This document shows, in pieces, positions 8,956 through 22,776 of a DNA stretch of 64,000 nucleotides. Source of the DNA: Mesorhizobium sp. J8. Lineage in GTDB: Bacteria > Pseudomonadota > Alphaproteobacteria > Rhizobiales > Rhizobiaceae. The DNA lies in assembly GCF_016591715.1 (NCBI RefSeq), contig NZ_AP024109.1, positions 1,364,001-1,428,000 of the forward strand, written 5' to 3'. Below the pieces are notes generated by a model that had not been told where the DNA came from, did no database searches, and saw nothing but the letters and a program-made list of their open reading frames with translations. Each line of letters begins with the position of its first letter. The stretch's first letter is position 1. A program made the position numbers and the translations under genes.

Positions 8956-9339
8956 TTACTTCTCGAACCTGCCCTTATGGCCGCTGCCATTGATGTCCCA
9001 GACCAGCCTGGAGCCGGACACCGTGAGCACCAGTCCGCTGAAGCCGCGATCGTCGGGCGTATGGTGCGTGGATGCGGAGCCGCGGCCGGCCGGGATGACC
9101 TCGACGGTCGAGCCCTTCCTCACCCAGCAGCCCTTGCCGTACTGGTCGTTGGCGCCATAGGCGAGCGCGAATTCGAAGCTGCCGTCTTTCTTCAACAGCA
9201 GCTCGGAACCGACTTCCATGACGCCGTTGAGGTAATAGTGGCCGACCAGGCGGGCATCGCCCGGCTGGCATGCGTTGGCGGCAACGGGCATGCCACAGAA
9301 AAGCGCGCCGGCAAGCGCGCCCGCAAATCGCAACCGCAT
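8956..9339 (-). CDS. Small secreted protein of unknown function
   Basis: This 127-residue protein starts with a clear Sec signal peptide (MRLRFAGALAGALFCGMPVAANA), giving a mature periplasmic or secreted protein of about 104 residues. The mature part is predicted to be beta-rich (MEVGSELLLKKDGSFEF, then GANDQYGKGCW) and has two cysteines that could pair. A GGGGA ribosome site lies upstream of the ATG. I do not recognise the family. The pattern recalls small rhizobial beta-barrel envelope proteins, which is only an impression. Confidence 0.7.
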   Translation of the reverse strand: MRLRFAGALAGALFCGMPVAANACQPGDARLVGHYYLNGVMEVGSELLLKKDGSFEFALAYGANDQYGKGCWVRKGSTVEVIPAGRGSASTHHTPDDRGFSGLVLTVSGSRLVWDINGSGHKGRFEK

Positions 9340-9366
9340 GATGATCCCCCGATCGTTGGATGAAAG

Positions 9367-9606
9367 TCACACGCTCCCGGCGCCGGCCAGGAACAGCCCG
9401 GCAATGATCGCCGCCACGGCTGCGAAGGCCGGATAGATCACCAGCAGCCCGGTCACCAGTGCGTCGCGCATGGTCGGCTTGCGCGCCTCGGCCGCAACCT
9501 CGAACGGCCCGGCCGGCTGCTGCGCCGGCTTGAGCGCGAAACCGCCGGCAGGCCTCAGCCTGGTGGTGGGCTTGCCGCTCTCGATGCTATCTTCAGCCAT
9601 CACCAT
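9367..9606 (-). CDS. Small single-pass membrane protein
   Basis: This 79-residue frame (MVMAEDSIES...) has a polar, proline- and alanine-rich N-terminal half and one C-terminal transmembrane helix (VTGLLVIYPAFAAVAAIIAGLFLAG). The start at 9606, or the in-frame ATG at 9600, is preferred. The frame is open much further upstream, but that extension is antisense to hisS and not credible. Function is unknown. It is divergent from hisS and lies 27 bp from the secreted-protein gene in the same direction. Confidence 0.55.
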   Translation of the reverse strand: MVMAEDSIESGKPTTRLRPAGGFALKPAQQPAGPFEVAAEARKPTMRDALVTGLLVIYPAFAAVAAIIAGLFLAGAGSV

Positions 9607-9789
9607 GGCCCCGAACCCCTTGTTTCGGCGCGCTTTATGGTCGCGGATTGTGTCGGCAGCATGCCGCACCGATGGCGGAATTGTTTCGTTTTGGTGTGGT
9701 TTTGTTTCAGGCGCCCACCCTTGCCGCTCCAAGCGGCATCGTTTAGGAAACGCCCGCTCGAAGTAAGTCACCGCTGACTGGAAACCTCC

Positions 9790-11295
9790 ATGGCCGACAA
9801 ACCGGAAAAGACGAAAGCGCGTTTGCCGCGCGGTTTTGCCGACCGCAGCGCCGAAGACATCCGCGCCGTCGAGAAGATGATGGCGACCATCCGCTCGGTC
9901 TATGAGCTTTACGGCTTCGAGCCGGTCGACCAGCCGATGATCGAATACACCGATGCTTTGGGCAAATTCTTGCCCGACCAGGACCGGCCGAACGAAGGCG
10001 TGTTCTCCTTCCAGGATGACGACGACCAGTGGCTGTCGCTGCGCTACGACCTGACCGCCCCGACGGCGCGTTTCGTCGCCGAAAACTTCGACAAGCTGCC
10101 GAAGCCTTATCGCAGCTACCGCTCCGGCTGGGTGTTCCGCAACGAGAAGCCCGGCCCTGGCCGCTTCCGCCAGTTCATGCAGTTCGACGCCGACACGATC
10201 GGCACGCCGGGCGTCGCCGCCGACGCCGAGATGGCGATGATGATGGCCGACGTCATGGAGGCGCTCGGCATCAAGCGCGGCGACTATGTCATCCGCGTCA
10301 ACAACCGCAAGGTGCTCGACGGCGTGCTGGAGGCCATCGGCCTTGGCGGCGACGAAAATGCCGGCCGGCGTCTGACGGTTCTGCGCGCCATCGACAAGCT
10401 CGACAAGCTCGGGCCGGAAGGCGTCAGGCTTCTGCTCGGTCCCGGACGCTGGGACGGCGGCAAGGAAGGCGAGGGCGACTTCGCCAAGGGCGCTGGGTTG
10501 AACGACACCCAAGCCGAGGCGGTTCTTTTGGCAACGGCAAGGAACGGGCAGGCCGCGCAGGACGCAAGCGTCAGTGCCAACGCTGTCTATCAGGAAGGCG
10601 TAGGCGAACTTGCAACGATCGAGGCGCTGGTTAGAGCCGCTGGCTACGGCGAAGACCGCATCGTGATGGATCGCTCCGTCGTGCGCGGCCTCGAATATTA
10701 CACAGGTCCTGTTTTCGAGGCCGAACTGCTGGCCGAGATCCCCAACGACGAGGGCCAGATCGTGCGCTTCGGCTCTGTCGGCGGCGGCGGCCGTTATGAC
10801 GGGCTGGTCTCGCGCTTCCGCGGCGAGCCGGTGCCGGCGACGGGCTTCTCCATCGGCGTCTCCCGGCTGATGACGGCCCTGAAGAACCTCGGCAAGCTCG
10901 ATACCTCCGATGTCGTCGCGCCGGTCGTGGTTCTCGTCATGGACAAGGATACGGAAAGCCTTGGCCGCTACCAGAAGATGGTCGCCGACCTTCGCGCCGC
11001 CGGCATCCGCGCCGAAATGTATCTTGGCGGCGCGGGCATGAAGGCGCAGCTCAAATATGCCGACCGCCGCGGCAGCCCGGTCGCCGTCATCCAGGGCGGC
11101 GACGAGCGCGCCAGGGGCGAGGTCCAGATCAAGGACCTGATCGAAGGCGCCCGCCTGTCGGCCGAGATCACCGACAATGCCGAATGGCGCGCCGCGCGCC
11201 CGGCGCAGGTGACGGTGGCGGAGGGTGAGCTGGTTGGCGAGGTGAAGAAGATACTCGCGGCGCAGGCTGCCGATCGCGCGAAGGGTGGCGCTTGA
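9790..11295 (+). CDS. hisS: Histidyl-tRNA synthetase
   Basis: This 501-residue class II aminoacyl-tRNA synthetase charges tRNA-His. Signatures are motif 2 ([20 protein letters not shown]), the histidine motif [15 protein letters not shown] and motif 3 (GGGGRYDGL, then [10 protein letters not shown]), followed by an anticodon-binding domain. At about 500 residues, with an enlarged insertion domain, it matches the alphaproteobacterial HisRS type, which recognises a tRNA-His lacking the usual G-1; that link is from family knowledge. It heads a hisS-hisZ-hisG cluster, with a palindromic repeat between hisS and hisZ. Confidence 0.95.
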   Translation: MADKPEKTKARLPRGFADRSAEDIRAVEKMMATIRSVYELYGFEPVDQPMIEYTDALGKFLPDQDRPNEGVFSFQDDDDQWLSLRYDLTAPTARFVAENFDKLPKPYRSYRSGWVFRNEKPGPGRFRQFMQFDADTIGTPGVAADAEMAMMMADVMEALGIKRGDYVIRVNNRKVLDGVLEAIGLGGDENAGRRLTVLRAIDKLDKLGPEGVRLLLGPGRWDGGKEGEGDFAKGAGLNDTQAEAVLLATARNGQAAQDASVSANAVYQEGVGELATIEALVRAAGYGEDRIVMDRSVVRGLEYYTGPVFEAELLAEIPNDEGQIVRFGSVGGGGRYDGLVSRFRGEPVPATGFSIGVSRLMTALKNLGKLDTSDVVAPVVVLVMDKDTESLGRYQKMVADLRAAGIRAEMYLGGAGMKAQLKYADRRGSPVAVIQGGDERARGEVQIKDLIEGARLSAEITDNAEWRAARPAQVTVAEGELVGEVKKILAAQAADRAKGGA

Positions 11296-11297
11296 AC

Positions 11298-11453
11298 ACC
11301 CCCCTCTGTCCTGCCGGACATCTCCCCCGCAAGGGGGGAGATTGGATGTCGCGCACGCTTTCGCTAATCCCCAGCGTTGGAGAATGGGCGCCGAGCCCGA
11401 AACTGCTGATCTCCCCCCTTGCGGGGGAGATGGCCGGCAGGCCAGAGGGGGGT
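11298..11453. repeat. RIME-like palindrome between hisS and hisZ
   Basis: Long inverted arms (ACCCCCCTCTG with CAGAGGGGGGT, and CATCTCCCCC with GGGGGAGATGG) enclose a roughly 75-bp centre. The element is inserted between the hisS stop and the hisZ start, inside what would otherwise be a continuous operon. Folded in the transcript it could attenuate or process the message between hisS and hisZ-hisG. Confidence 0.75.
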
Positions 11454-11473
11454 GCCTCGCGCCCAACCTGTCC

Positions 11474-12592
11474 ATGACCACCCGCCCCGCCATCGCCGCC
11501 GACATCGCAAAACTCTTCGCCGTCCGCGACACCCACGCGGTCGAGGTCGCAGTCCTACAGCCAGCCGATCCGTTCCTCGACATGGCGGGTGAGGATCTGC
11601 GCCGCCGCATTTTCCTGACCGAAAGCGAGACCGGCAAGACGCTGTGCCTCAGGCCCGAATTCACCATTCCCGTCTGCCTCGACCACATCGCCAGCCAGGC
11701 CGGCACGCCGCGCCGCTATTCCTATCTGGGCGAAGTGTTCCGCCAGCGCCGCGACGGCGGCAACGAGTTCTTCCAGGCCGGCATCGAGGATCTCGGCGAT
11801 CGCGATACGGCCGCCGCCGATGCCCGCTCGCTGGCCGACGCGCATGCGCTGCTTTCTCTGGTGCTGCCAGGCAAGGCGCTGGCGATTACGCTTGGCGACC
11901 AGACCCTGTTCGAGGCGGTGCTGGCGGCGCTGGGCTTGCCGCGCGGCTGGCGCATGCGCCTTGCCCGCGCCTTCGGTTCGGCGCCGATGCTGGAGGCCGC
12001 CCTTGCCGATCTCGCCAATCCGCCACGCAACAGCCAGCTCTCCGGTCCCGTCGCCTTCCTGGTGCTCGACGCCGATCAGGAAGGTCTCGCCGCGCACATT
12101 GCCGAACGCATGGAGGAGGCCGGGCTGTCGGCTTCCGGCGGCCGCGCGCCGGCCGATATCGCGCGCCGGCTGATCGAGAAAGCGCAGCTGCGCAGCGTGC
12201 GCCTGTCCGACGAGGCTTTCTCGGCGTTGAAGGGCTTTCTCGAGATCGACGTCCCGCTCGGCGACGCGACCGCGGCGCTGGAAAAATTCGCCGCCGATGC
12301 CGGCCTGTCGCTGGGGCCGGCGCTGGAGAACTTCGCCGCCCGCGCCAAAGCGATCGAGGCGCATGGCCTGCCGATGGCGCACATCCGTTACGATGCCGCC
12401 TTCGGCCGCCCGCTGGATTACTACACCGGCCTCGTCTTCGAGATCGCGTCGGCGGATGGCGATCGGCCGCTGGCCGGCGGCGGCCGCTACGACCGCTTGC
12501 TGACGCTGCTGGGGGCAAAGAAGCCGATTCCCGGCGTCGGCTTCTCGGTCTGGCTCGACCGTATCGAAGCCTTGCGGGAGAACGCCAAATGA
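11474..12592 (+). CDS. hisZ: ATP phosphoribosyltransferase regulatory subunit HisZ
   Basis: The 372-residue protein resembles the HisRS catalytic fold (motif 2 [16 protein letters not shown], later [15 protein letters not shown] and GGGRYDRLL) but has no anticodon-binding domain, the hallmark of HisZ. HisZ does not charge tRNA. It forms a hetero-octamer with short-form HisG and provides allosteric control by histidine of the first step of histidine synthesis. ATG 11474 ([15 protein letters not shown]) is chosen because the upstream open frame lies in the palindromic repeat. Its stop overlaps the hisG start (ATGA). Confidence 0.93.
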   Translation: MTTRPAIAADIAKLFAVRDTHAVEVAVLQPADPFLDMAGEDLRRRIFLTESETGKTLCLRPEFTIPVCLDHIASQAGTPRRYSYLGEVFRQRRDGGNEFFQAGIEDLGDRDTAAADARSLADAHALLSLVLPGKALAITLGDQTLFEAVLAALGLPRGWRMRLARAFGSAPMLEAALADLANPPRNSQLSGPVAFLVLDADQEGLAAHIAERMEEAGLSASGGRAPADIARRLIEKAQLRSVRLSDEAFSALKGFLEIDVPLGDATAALEKFAADAGLSLGPALENFAARAKAIEAHGLPMAHIRYDAAFGRPLDYYTGLVFEIASADGDRPLAGGGRYDRLLTLLGAKKPIPGVGFSVWLDRIEALRENAK

Positions 12593-13290
12593 TCACGCTG
12601 GCGATCCCGTCCAAGGGCCGACTCAAGGAACAGTCCCTCGAGGTGCTGGCCAAGGCCGGCCTGGCCGTCACCTTGCCCGAGGACGACCGCAAATACCGTG
12701 CCCGCATCGACGGCCTCGACAATGTCGAGGTGGCCTTCCTGTCCGCATCCGAGATCGCCGGCGAGATCGGCCAGGGCGCGGTCGATCTCGGCATCACCGG
12801 CGAGGACCTTTTGCGCGAGAACCTCGCCGACTGGGAAGCGCGCGCCGAGATCGTCGCCCGGCTCGGCTTCGGCCATGCCGATGTCGTGGTCGCCGTGCCG
12901 GACATCTGGCTCGATGTCGAGAGCATGGCCGACCTCGACGACGTCGCCGCCGATTTCCGCCAGCGCCATGGCCGGCGGCTCAGGATCGCCACCAAATACT
13001 GGCGGCTGACGCAGCAATTCTTTTCGCTCAAGCACGGTATCCAGGTCTATCGCATCGTCGAAAGCCTCGGCGCCACCGAAGGCGCGCCGGCCGCCGGCCT
13101 TGCGGACGTCATCGTCGACATCACCACCACCGGCTCGACGCTGCGCGCCAACCACCTCAAGGTGCTGGGCGACGGCACGATCCTGAAGTCGCAGGCCTGT
13201 CTGGTGGCGTCGAAGAAGCGGCGCGATGCGGCCGATGAAGCGGTCTTGCGCGACATCGCCGTAAAGATGAGCGTCCTCCCTCCTCCCTGA
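12589..13290 (+). CDS. hisG: ATP phosphoribosyltransferase catalytic subunit (short form)
   Basis: This 233-residue short-form HisG condenses ATP and PRPP in the first committed step of histidine biosynthesis. It starts [14 protein letters not shown]. The PRPP-binding loop region is [18 protein letters not shown]. It lacks the C-terminal regulatory ACT-like domain, consistent with dependence on HisZ encoded immediately upstream; the two genes overlap by ATGA and are probably translationally coupled. Confidence 0.95.
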   Translation: MITLAIPSKGRLKEQSLEVLAKAGLAVTLPEDDRKYRARIDGLDNVEVAFLSASEIAGEIGQGAVDLGITGEDLLRENLADWEARAEIVARLGFGHADVVVAVPDIWLDVESMADLDDVAADFRQRHGRRLRIATKYWRLTQQFFSLKHGIQVYRIVESLGATEGAPAAGLADVIVDITTTGSTLRANHLKVLGDGTILKSQACLVASKKRRDAADEAVLRDIAVKMSVLPPP

Positions 13291-13376
13291 GAGGCCTCAA
13301 GAAGAGGGGGACCTTTGACGGATTTCCACCATCCCCATCGGCTGATAGGCTGGCCTATCCCGGGAGGAGAACGGCG

Positions 13377-15137
<1,761 letters not shown>

Positions 15138-15147
15138 AGCGGCATTT

Positions 15148-15771
15148 ATGGACAACGAGTTTCCCAATTTCGCGGCGCTGAGAGCCGCCAAGATCGAAGG
15201 CATAGATTATCGCATAGTCGTCCGGCGCGGCGCGCGAACCGGCGGCGCGATCGTCATCGCCCCGCATGGCGGCAAGATCGAACCCCGGACCTCCCTGATC
15301 GCCGAGACGATAGCCGGGGGCGATCTCGACGTGTATTGCTTCGAAGGGCTGATGCCGGAGAGCAACCGGGAGCTGCACATAACGTCCAGGAACTTCGACG
15401 AGGAAGCCGCGCTGGACCTGTTGCGGACGAAGTCCACCGTCGTCGCCATCCACGGCCGACAGGATCGCGACGATCTTGCGACAACCTACCTAGGCGGCAA
15501 GGACGCCGCTTTGGTTTCCGAGATAGCCTGGCGTCTGCGGGAAGCTGGCTTCCAGACGCAAAAGGACAACCATCCTTTTCCAGGCATCCAGGATTCGAAC
15601 ATCGTCAACCGAGGAGCGACGGGGAAGGGAGCGCAACTGGAAGTACCCTTCTCGCTGCGCCGCCGACTGGGGAACGAGCCGGAACTTCTGGAAAGATTCT
15701 GCGGGGCGGTTCGCAAGGCCATCGACATAGTCGACGCCAGAAATGGTGCCCGGTCCTCGGTCGTGTTTTGA
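15148..15771 (+). CDS. DUF867 / poly-gamma-glutamate hydrolase family protein
   Basis: This 207-residue protein matches the DUF867 family, which includes phage poly-gamma-glutamate hydrolases (PghP) and B. subtilis YjqB. The zinc-peptidase-like landmarks are APHGGKIEPRTSLIAETIAG, FEGLMPESNRELHITSRNFDE and VVAIHGRQD. Family members are zinc-dependent amidohydrolases; the substrate here is unknown. It starts 11 bp after the acyl-CoA synthetase stop, so the two may be co-transcribed. No signal peptide is seen, so a cytoplasmic location is likely. Confidence 0.8.
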   Translation: MDNEFPNFAALRAAKIEGIDYRIVVRRGARTGGAIVIAPHGGKIEPRTSLIAETIAGGDLDVYCFEGLMPESNRELHITSRNFDEEAALDLLRTKSTVVAIHGRQDRDDLATTYLGGKDAALVSEIAWRLREAGFQTQKDNHPFPGIQDSNIVNRGATGKGAQLEVPFSLRRRLGNEPELLERFCGAVRKAIDIVDARNGARSSVVF

Positions 15772-15780
15772 ACGGTGCTA

Positions 15781-15881
15781 GAGCATGATCCCGAAAAGTG
15801 GGAACCGGTTTTCGGAGAAAGATCATGCTCCAACAAAGAGTTAGATCGTGAGGGCGATTCAACGAAACGCCATCACGATCT
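15781..15881. repeat. Intergenic inverted repeats (two hairpins)
   Basis: The first hairpin has 10-bp arms GAGCATGATC and GATCATGCTC (15781-15830) enclosing a CCGAAAAGTGGGAACCGG core. The second has arms AGATCGTG and CACGATCT (15843-15881). The core of the first recurs in a shortened form at 24041-24084, so this is a dispersed intergenic repeat family of the genome. Confidence 0.7.
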
Positions 15882-15892
15882 AGGGGGCTTGG

Positions 15893-16993
15893 ATGACTGG
15901 TTACGGGCGGTCGGTCACTTCCTACACGATGCCGTTGGCCGCGCTGGCGATGGCTTTCGCTGTCAGGGCCAGCGGCATTTCGGTCGACGAAGGATCACTG
16001 AACGCCAGGATATTCGTTGGAGCGCTATCGAGCGCCATCATGTTCACCACCATTTTCGTGGTGCTCGACCATGCCGAGGCGGTCGCCCGGCGCGTGGGCG
16101 AGCCCTATGGAACCTTGGTGCTGACTTTTGCGGTGACGGCAATCGAAGTGTCGATCATCGTCTCCATGATGCTGCATGGAGAAAACAACCCGACGCTGGC
16201 GCGCGAGTCCGTTTTCTCGACAGTGATGATTACGTCCACAGGAGTCGTCGGCATCTGTCTCACGCTTGGCGGCTGGCGCTACCGCAAGCAGGCGATCCTT
16301 CGGCAAGGCACGAACGCATACCTGTCGGTCCTGGTCGCGCTGACCGTGATGACGCTTATTCTTCCGACCTACACCCAGGCGACGGATCCCGGCACGTTTT
16401 CGGCGGCTCAGCTCGGTTTTGTGAGCGTTCTTTCGGTGCTGCTCTATGCGAGTTTCGTGTTCGCTCAGACCGTCCGGCATCGGGAGGATTTCGTCCAGGG
16501 GCAGGCGCACGATGTTCCGGTGCGAACTGCCCACGAAAGCGTTTCCGTGAGCGCCCTGCTGCTGATGTGCGGGCTCATCGGCATAGTCCTGCTCGCCGAG
16601 CAGGTTGCCGCAAGCGTGGAGGATGCGCTCGCCGCCTATCAGGTGACCCAGGCCGACAGCATCGTGGGCGCGTTGATCGCGGCGCTGGTTTTGATGCCGG
16701 AGGCCATCTCGGCGATCCGCGCCTCGTTCAAGAACGAGCTGCAGCGCAGCCTGAACGTCGCGATGGGCTCGGCCTGCGCAACGATCGGTTTGACGATACC
16801 GGCGGTCGCGGCCGCCAGCCTGCTGACGGGCAGGGGACTGACGCTGGGGCTTCCGGCCTCCGATGCCGTGCTTCTGGTTCTGGCGCTTTTCATATGCAGC
16901 GTCAGCTTCAGCACCGAAAGAACGACCTTCCTGACCGGCATGGTCCATGTCGTGGTGTTCTTCACCTATGTGTTTCTCATCTTCGTGCCGTGA
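15893..16993 (+). CDS. Calcium/proton antiporter (CaCA family, ChaA-like)
   Basis: This 366-residue integral membrane protein has about 10-11 hydrophobic segments. It carries the two alpha repeats of cation/Ca2+ exchangers: GEPYGTLVLTFAVTAIEVSI near residue 73 and VLMPEAISAIRASFKNELQR near residue 265, both with the conserved acidic residues of the ion site. The family exports Ca2+ (in ChaA also Na+/K+) in exchange for protons across the inner membrane. It is preceded by intergenic hairpins and is probably monocistronic. Confidence 0.87.
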   Translation: MTGYGRSVTSYTMPLAALAMAFAVRASGISVDEGSLNARIFVGALSSAIMFTTIFVVLDHAEAVARRVGEPYGTLVLTFAVTAIEVSIIVSMMLHGENNPTLARESVFSTVMITSTGVVGICLTLGGWRYRKQAILRQGTNAYLSVLVALTVMTLILPTYTQATDPGTFSAAQLGFVSVLSVLLYASFVFAQTVRHREDFVQGQAHDVPVRTAHESVSVSALLLMCGLIGIVLLAEQVAASVEDALAAYQVTQADSIVGALIAALVLMPEAISAIRASFKNELQRSLNVAMGSACATIGLTIPAVAAASLLTGRGLTLGLPASDAVLLVLALFICSVSFSTERTTFLTGMVHVVVFFTYVFLIFVP

Positions 16994-17039
16994 ACTTGTC
17001 GCGGGCCGGCCATCATGTGTGAGGCGCCTCGAAAGGCGC

Positions 17040-17948
17040 TCACGCCGCCAGCACCGCCCGATCCAGCCCGCGTATGATCCGCGCCAGTTCCACGCACTCG
17101 TCCTGACGCACCTTGTTCTTGCGCCAGGCCATGCAGATCATGCGCTGCGGCATCGGCTCCTGGAACGGCACGATCCGCAGATCCGGCATGACGCCGGCGG
17201 CGCTCGCCGCCATTTCCGGCACCAAGGTGACGCCGAGCCCATGCGCCACCATCTGCAGGAGCGTCGTCAGGCTCGTCGCGCCGTAGCTCGCCATCGCCAC
17301 CGGCCGCACATTGCCGCAGACTGCCAAAGCCTGCTCGCGCAGGCAGTGGCCTTCCTCCAAGAGCATCAGCCGCTCCAACGCGGGACTTTCGGGCGGCACC
17401 GGCGGCGAGGCGAAGGCCGGATCGCCGGCGGGCACGGCGAGGAAGAAGCGGTCGGGAAAAAGCTCTTCGGTGACGATCGCCGGCTGGTCGAGCGGCAAGG
17501 CCGCGATGAAGGCGTCGAGTCGGCCTGAGGTCGCGTCCTCGACCAGCGATGCGGTCACCGCCTCGCGCAGTTCGAGCTGGAGGGAAGGGTAGTGCTTCCT
17601 CAGCTCCGGCAGCGCATGCGGCAGGAGGTAAGGCGCGACTGTCGGGATGATGCCCAGCCGAAAGCGTCCTTCCATTGTCGGGCGGCCGCGCCGAGCCGTC
17701 GTCTCGACGTCACGTATGTCGGCCAGAATGCGTTCGATACGCGGCTGCAAGGCAAGCGCCTCGTCGGTCATGCGCACCGTCTTGCCGCCGCGCTCGAACA
17801 ACAGGCAGTTCAGCCGCTCTTCCATCTCGGCGATCTGCGCGGAAAGGGCCGGCTGGCTGACGCCGGCAAGCTTCGCCGCGCGGCCGAAATGCAGCGTCTG
17901 CGCCAGCGCGTCGAAATATTGCATCTGCCGGACAGTGAGGCCAATCAT
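17040..17948 (-). CDS. oxyR: Hydrogen peroxide sensor / LysR-type regulator OxyR
   Basis: This 302-residue LysR-type regulator has an N-terminal winged helix (TVRQMQYFDALAQTLHFG) and a type 2 periplasmic-binding-like effector domain. The two OxyR redox cysteines are present in EEGHCLREQALAVC, spaced as C199 and C208 of E. coli OxyR; a disulfide between them switches the protein on in peroxide. It is transcribed divergently from katG, the usual rhizobial arrangement, and is therefore likely to activate katG and control itself. Confidence 0.94.
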   Translation of the reverse strand: MIGLTVRQMQYFDALAQTLHFGRAAKLAGVSQPALSAQIAEMEERLNCLLFERGGKTVRMTDEALALQPRIERILADIRDVETTARRGRPTMEGRFRLGIIPTVAPYLLPHALPELRKHYPSLQLELREAVTASLVEDATSGRLDAFIAALPLDQPAIVTEELFPDRFFLAVPAGDPAFASPPVPPESPALERLMLLEEGHCLREQALAVCGNVRPVAMASYGATSLTTLLQMVAHGLGVTLVPEMAASAAGVMPDLRIVPFQEPMPQRMICMAWRKNKVRQDECVELARIIRGLDRAVLAA

Positions 17949-17961
17949 AAGAAAATCCTAT
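17947..17961. promoter_or_regulatory. Candidate OxyR half-site overlapping the oxyR start
   Basis: On the oxyR coding strand the sequence ATAGGATTTTCTTAT matches the OxyR half-site pattern ATAG-N7-CTAT at 7 of 8 positions. It overlaps the oxyR start codon in the 160-bp oxyR-katG intergenic region, a position suited to autorepression. A second half-site expected further towards katG is weak, so the call is tentative. Confidence 0.4.
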
Positions 17962-18009
17962 CAAATGAAACAGGAAAGGCAATTTGTCTTTATCGGCTGG
18001 CCGGCCTAG

Positions 18010-20316
<2,307 letters not shown>

Positions 20317-20334
20317 GGTCGTACCTCCCAAATG

Positions 20335-20367
20335 AAAAGGCGCGGGTCATGCCCGCGCCTTTTTTGC
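20335..20367. terminator. Bidirectional terminator between katG and aqpZ
   Basis: A hairpin with stem AAAGGCGCGGG, a 4-nt loop (TCAT) and the complementary arm is flanked by A residues on the left and T residues on the right. It lies 20 bp past the katG stop and just past the stop of convergent aqpZ, so it can end both transcripts. Confidence 0.9.
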
Positions 20368-20382
20368 GTTTCTACGGAGCTG

Positions 20383-21060
20383 TCAGTCCTTTTCGAAGAC
20401 GCCGGCCTTGGCGACGACGCCGGCGATCGCTCCGCCGATCAGCGGCGCGACGATGAACAGCCAGAGTTGGCTGAGCGCGGCGCCGCCAGAAAACAGCGCC
20501 GGGCCGATCGAGCGGGCCGGATTGACCGAGGTGCCGGTTACCGGGATCATGGCGAAGTGGATGCCTGCCAGCGTCAGGCCGATGACTAGGCCGGCGAAGG
20601 CGGTCGTGTGCTTGGCGTTGGTGACGCCGAGGATCACCGTGACGAAGGTGAAGGTGCCGATCAGCTCCCACAGGAAGGCCGAGCTCATGCCCCATTTCGT
20701 TTCGTCCCAGCCATTGGCGCCGAAGCCACCAGTGTGGCCGCCGGCTTGGCCCGAAACGATGATCCACAGCGCCAGTGAGGCGATGATGGCGCCGATGATC
20801 TGCGCGATCCAGTAGGGGACGACGTCCTTGGCCGGCATCCGCCCTGACAGGAACACGCCGAGCGTCACCGCCGGATTGAGATGCGCGCCCGAGATCGGGC
20901 CGATCGCGTAGGCCGCGGCGATCAGGCCGATGCCGAACGCCAGGCCGATGCCTTCCTGTCCGAGCGGCAGCGCGCCGCCGAAACCGCCCGTGACCACGGA
21001 GGCCGTGCCGATGAACACCAACAAAAACGTGCCGAGAACTTCTGCCAGATAAGTCTTCAT
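20383..21060 (-). CDS. aqpZ: Aquaporin Z
   Basis: The 225-residue product has six transmembrane helices and the two aquaporin NPA boxes, GAHLNPAVTLG and GTSVNPARSIGPALF. The arginine after the second box is the selectivity-filter arginine. It forms a water-selective channel in the inner membrane. ATG 21060 (MKTYLAEVLGTFLLVF) is chosen because a GAGGAGAG ribosome site precedes it; the longer open frame upstream is not family-like. Confidence 0.95.
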   Translation of the reverse strand: MKTYLAEVLGTFLLVFIGTASVVTGGFGGALPLGQEGIGLAFGIGLIAAAYAIGPISGAHLNPAVTLGVFLSGRMPAKDVVPYWIAQIIGAIIASLALWIIVSGQAGGHTGGFGANGWDETKWGMSSAFLWELIGTFTFVTVILGVTNAKHTTAFAGLVIGLTLAGIHFAMIPVTGTSVNPARSIGPALFSGGAALSQLWLFIVAPLIGGAIAGVVAKAGVFEKD

Positions 21061-21392
21061 TGCCCTCTCCTCATAGGATCCGTCGAAACCGCGTTTCCCG
21101 CGTCGCGAATCACCGTCGGAAGAGTATTCCTGCCGGAAACACTTGGAAAGCTGCGAGGTTAAGCCGCCGGGCTTTCTTGCAGGCGCCAATCAAAAACATT
21201 AGAAGTCTTTCATGTTCTGATCGATTGTTCTTGTTTCCTGACTCCGGCTCCCGCGACGGAAAAATCGTTCGGCCAAATGGTCCGGCCTTGAAACGCCATT
21301 TCATCGGCAAACCGAGCGGAACTGTTTCAATCCTGGCCGGAAAGGCTTTATGAGCGGGCTGGAACCGATTTGTAACAGCTACGGAAAACGGG
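21061..21392. other. Intergenic region between aqpZ and rsmB
   Basis: These 332 bp separate two divergent genes and hold the promoters of both. I see no credible coding frame, RNA gene or strong hairpin. Confidence 0.6.
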
Positions 21393-22682
21393 ATGCGACT
21401 GGGCGGAAGGCTGGCGGCGGCCATAGAGGTTCTTGAAGACATCGGCCGGCGCCACCGGCCGGTGGCCGACGCCCTGCGCGACTGGGGCCTGTCGCATCGC
21501 TTCGCCGGCGGCGGCGATCGCGCCGCGATCGGCAACATCGTCTATGACGCGCTGCGCCGCAAACGCTCGGCCGGCTGGCTGTTCGGCGAGGACACGCCGC
21601 GCGCCATCGGCTTTGGCGCGCTTTTGCTGGAGTGGGGGCAGACGGCGCAGTCGCTCAACGATGCGCTGGACGGCGACAAATTCGCGCCGCCGCTGCTCAG
21701 CGCGTCCGAGTTGAAGGCGGCGGCCGAGCGCAGGCTTGGCGACGCGCCCGATGCGGTGCGCGCCGATGTTCCGGACTGGTGCGCGCCGCTGCTCGAGCAG
21801 GCCTACGGCGACGCCTGGGTCGAGGAAGGCGCGGCGCTCGCCCAGCGTCCGCCGCTGGATCTCAGGGTCAACACGCTCCAGGCCGATCGCGCCAAGGTGC
21901 TGGCAGAGCTACGGGGCACGGGCGCCGCGCCCGCGGCGATCGCGCCGAACGGTATCCGCATCCCGCCGATCGACGGCGACGGCAGGCATCCGAACGTGCA
22001 GGCCGAGCCCGCCTTCCAGAAAGGCTGGTTCGAAGTGCAGGACGAGGGCTCGCAGCTTGCCGCGGCGCTTGCCGGCGCCGCGCCCGGCATGCAGGTGCTC
22101 GACTATTGCGCCGGCGCCGGCGGCAAGACGCTGGCGCTGTCGGCCGAGATGGACAATCGGGGCCAGATCTTCGCCCATGACGCGGAAAAGGTGCGGCTGG
22201 CGCCGATCTTCGAGCGCATCCGCCGTTCGCACAACCGCAACGTCCAGGTCGTCAGCAAGCCCGCGGAGCTTGCGCCGCTCACCGGACATATGGACCTCGT
22301 GCTGATAGACGCGCCATGCACCGGCAGCGGCACCTGGCGGCGGCGGCCCGACGCCAAATGGCGATTGACGGAAAGGCAGCTCGACGCCCGAAAGGGAGAG
22401 CAGCAGGCGATTCTCGACACCGCGCAGGCCTTCGTCAGGCCGGGCGGCCTCCTGGTCTACATCACCTGTTCGGTGTTCGATGCCGAGAACGGCGAGCAGG
22501 TCGCGGCGTTCCGCGAACGCCATCAAGGCTTCGCGCCGGTCGATCACCGCCAGCTCTGGGACAGCCGCTTCCCCGGCCATGAAGGGGCGGCGCGCATCGC
22601 CGGTAACGGCGGCATCTCGCTGTCGCCGGCGCTGAGCGGCACGGACGGCTTCTATTTCCACGCCTTGCGCAGGGATGGTTGA
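21393..22682 (+). CDS. RsmB-like rRNA cytosine-C5 methyltransferase
   Basis: This 429-residue SAM-dependent methyltransferase belongs to the RsmB/NOP2/SUN family. The SAM-binding motif I is VLDYCAGAGGKTLALS, motif IV is DAPCTGSGTWRRRPD and motif VI is YITCSVFDAENGEQV, so both active-site cysteines (PCT and TCS) are present. The N-terminal third is a NusB-like or specificity region. It methylates a cytosine in RNA, probably 16S rRNA; the exact site is not decided by the sequence. Confidence 0.87.
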   Translation: MRLGGRLAAAIEVLEDIGRRHRPVADALRDWGLSHRFAGGGDRAAIGNIVYDALRRKRSAGWLFGEDTPRAIGFGALLLEWGQTAQSLNDALDGDKFAPPLLSASELKAAAERRLGDAPDAVRADVPDWCAPLLEQAYGDAWVEEGAALAQRPPLDLRVNTLQADRAKVLAELRGTGAAPAAIAPNGIRIPPIDGDGRHPNVQAEPAFQKGWFEVQDEGSQLAAALAGAAPGMQVLDYCAGAGGKTLALSAEMDNRGQIFAHDAEKVRLAPIFERIRRSHNRNVQVVSKPAELAPLTGHMDLVLIDAPCTGSGTWRRRPDAKWRLTERQLDARKGEQQAILDTAQAFVRPGGLLVYITCSVFDAENGEQVAAFRERHQGFAPVDHRQLWDSRFPGHEGAARIAGNGGISLSPALSGTDGFYFHALRRDG

Positions 22683-22776
22683 GGATGCGGGGCTTTTGCT
22701 GCGCTGCAACATAAGAGATTGCCTGTCCTGTCTGCCTCTGCAATAAGCTTCGCCAGCAAATAGGAGGCGAAGCTCC

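Noticed and set aside
9367..11706. 779-codon open frame on the minus strand
   Set aside because: Most of it is antisense to hisS with the composition of a GC-rich shadow frame; only the last 79 codons form a plausible membrane protein.
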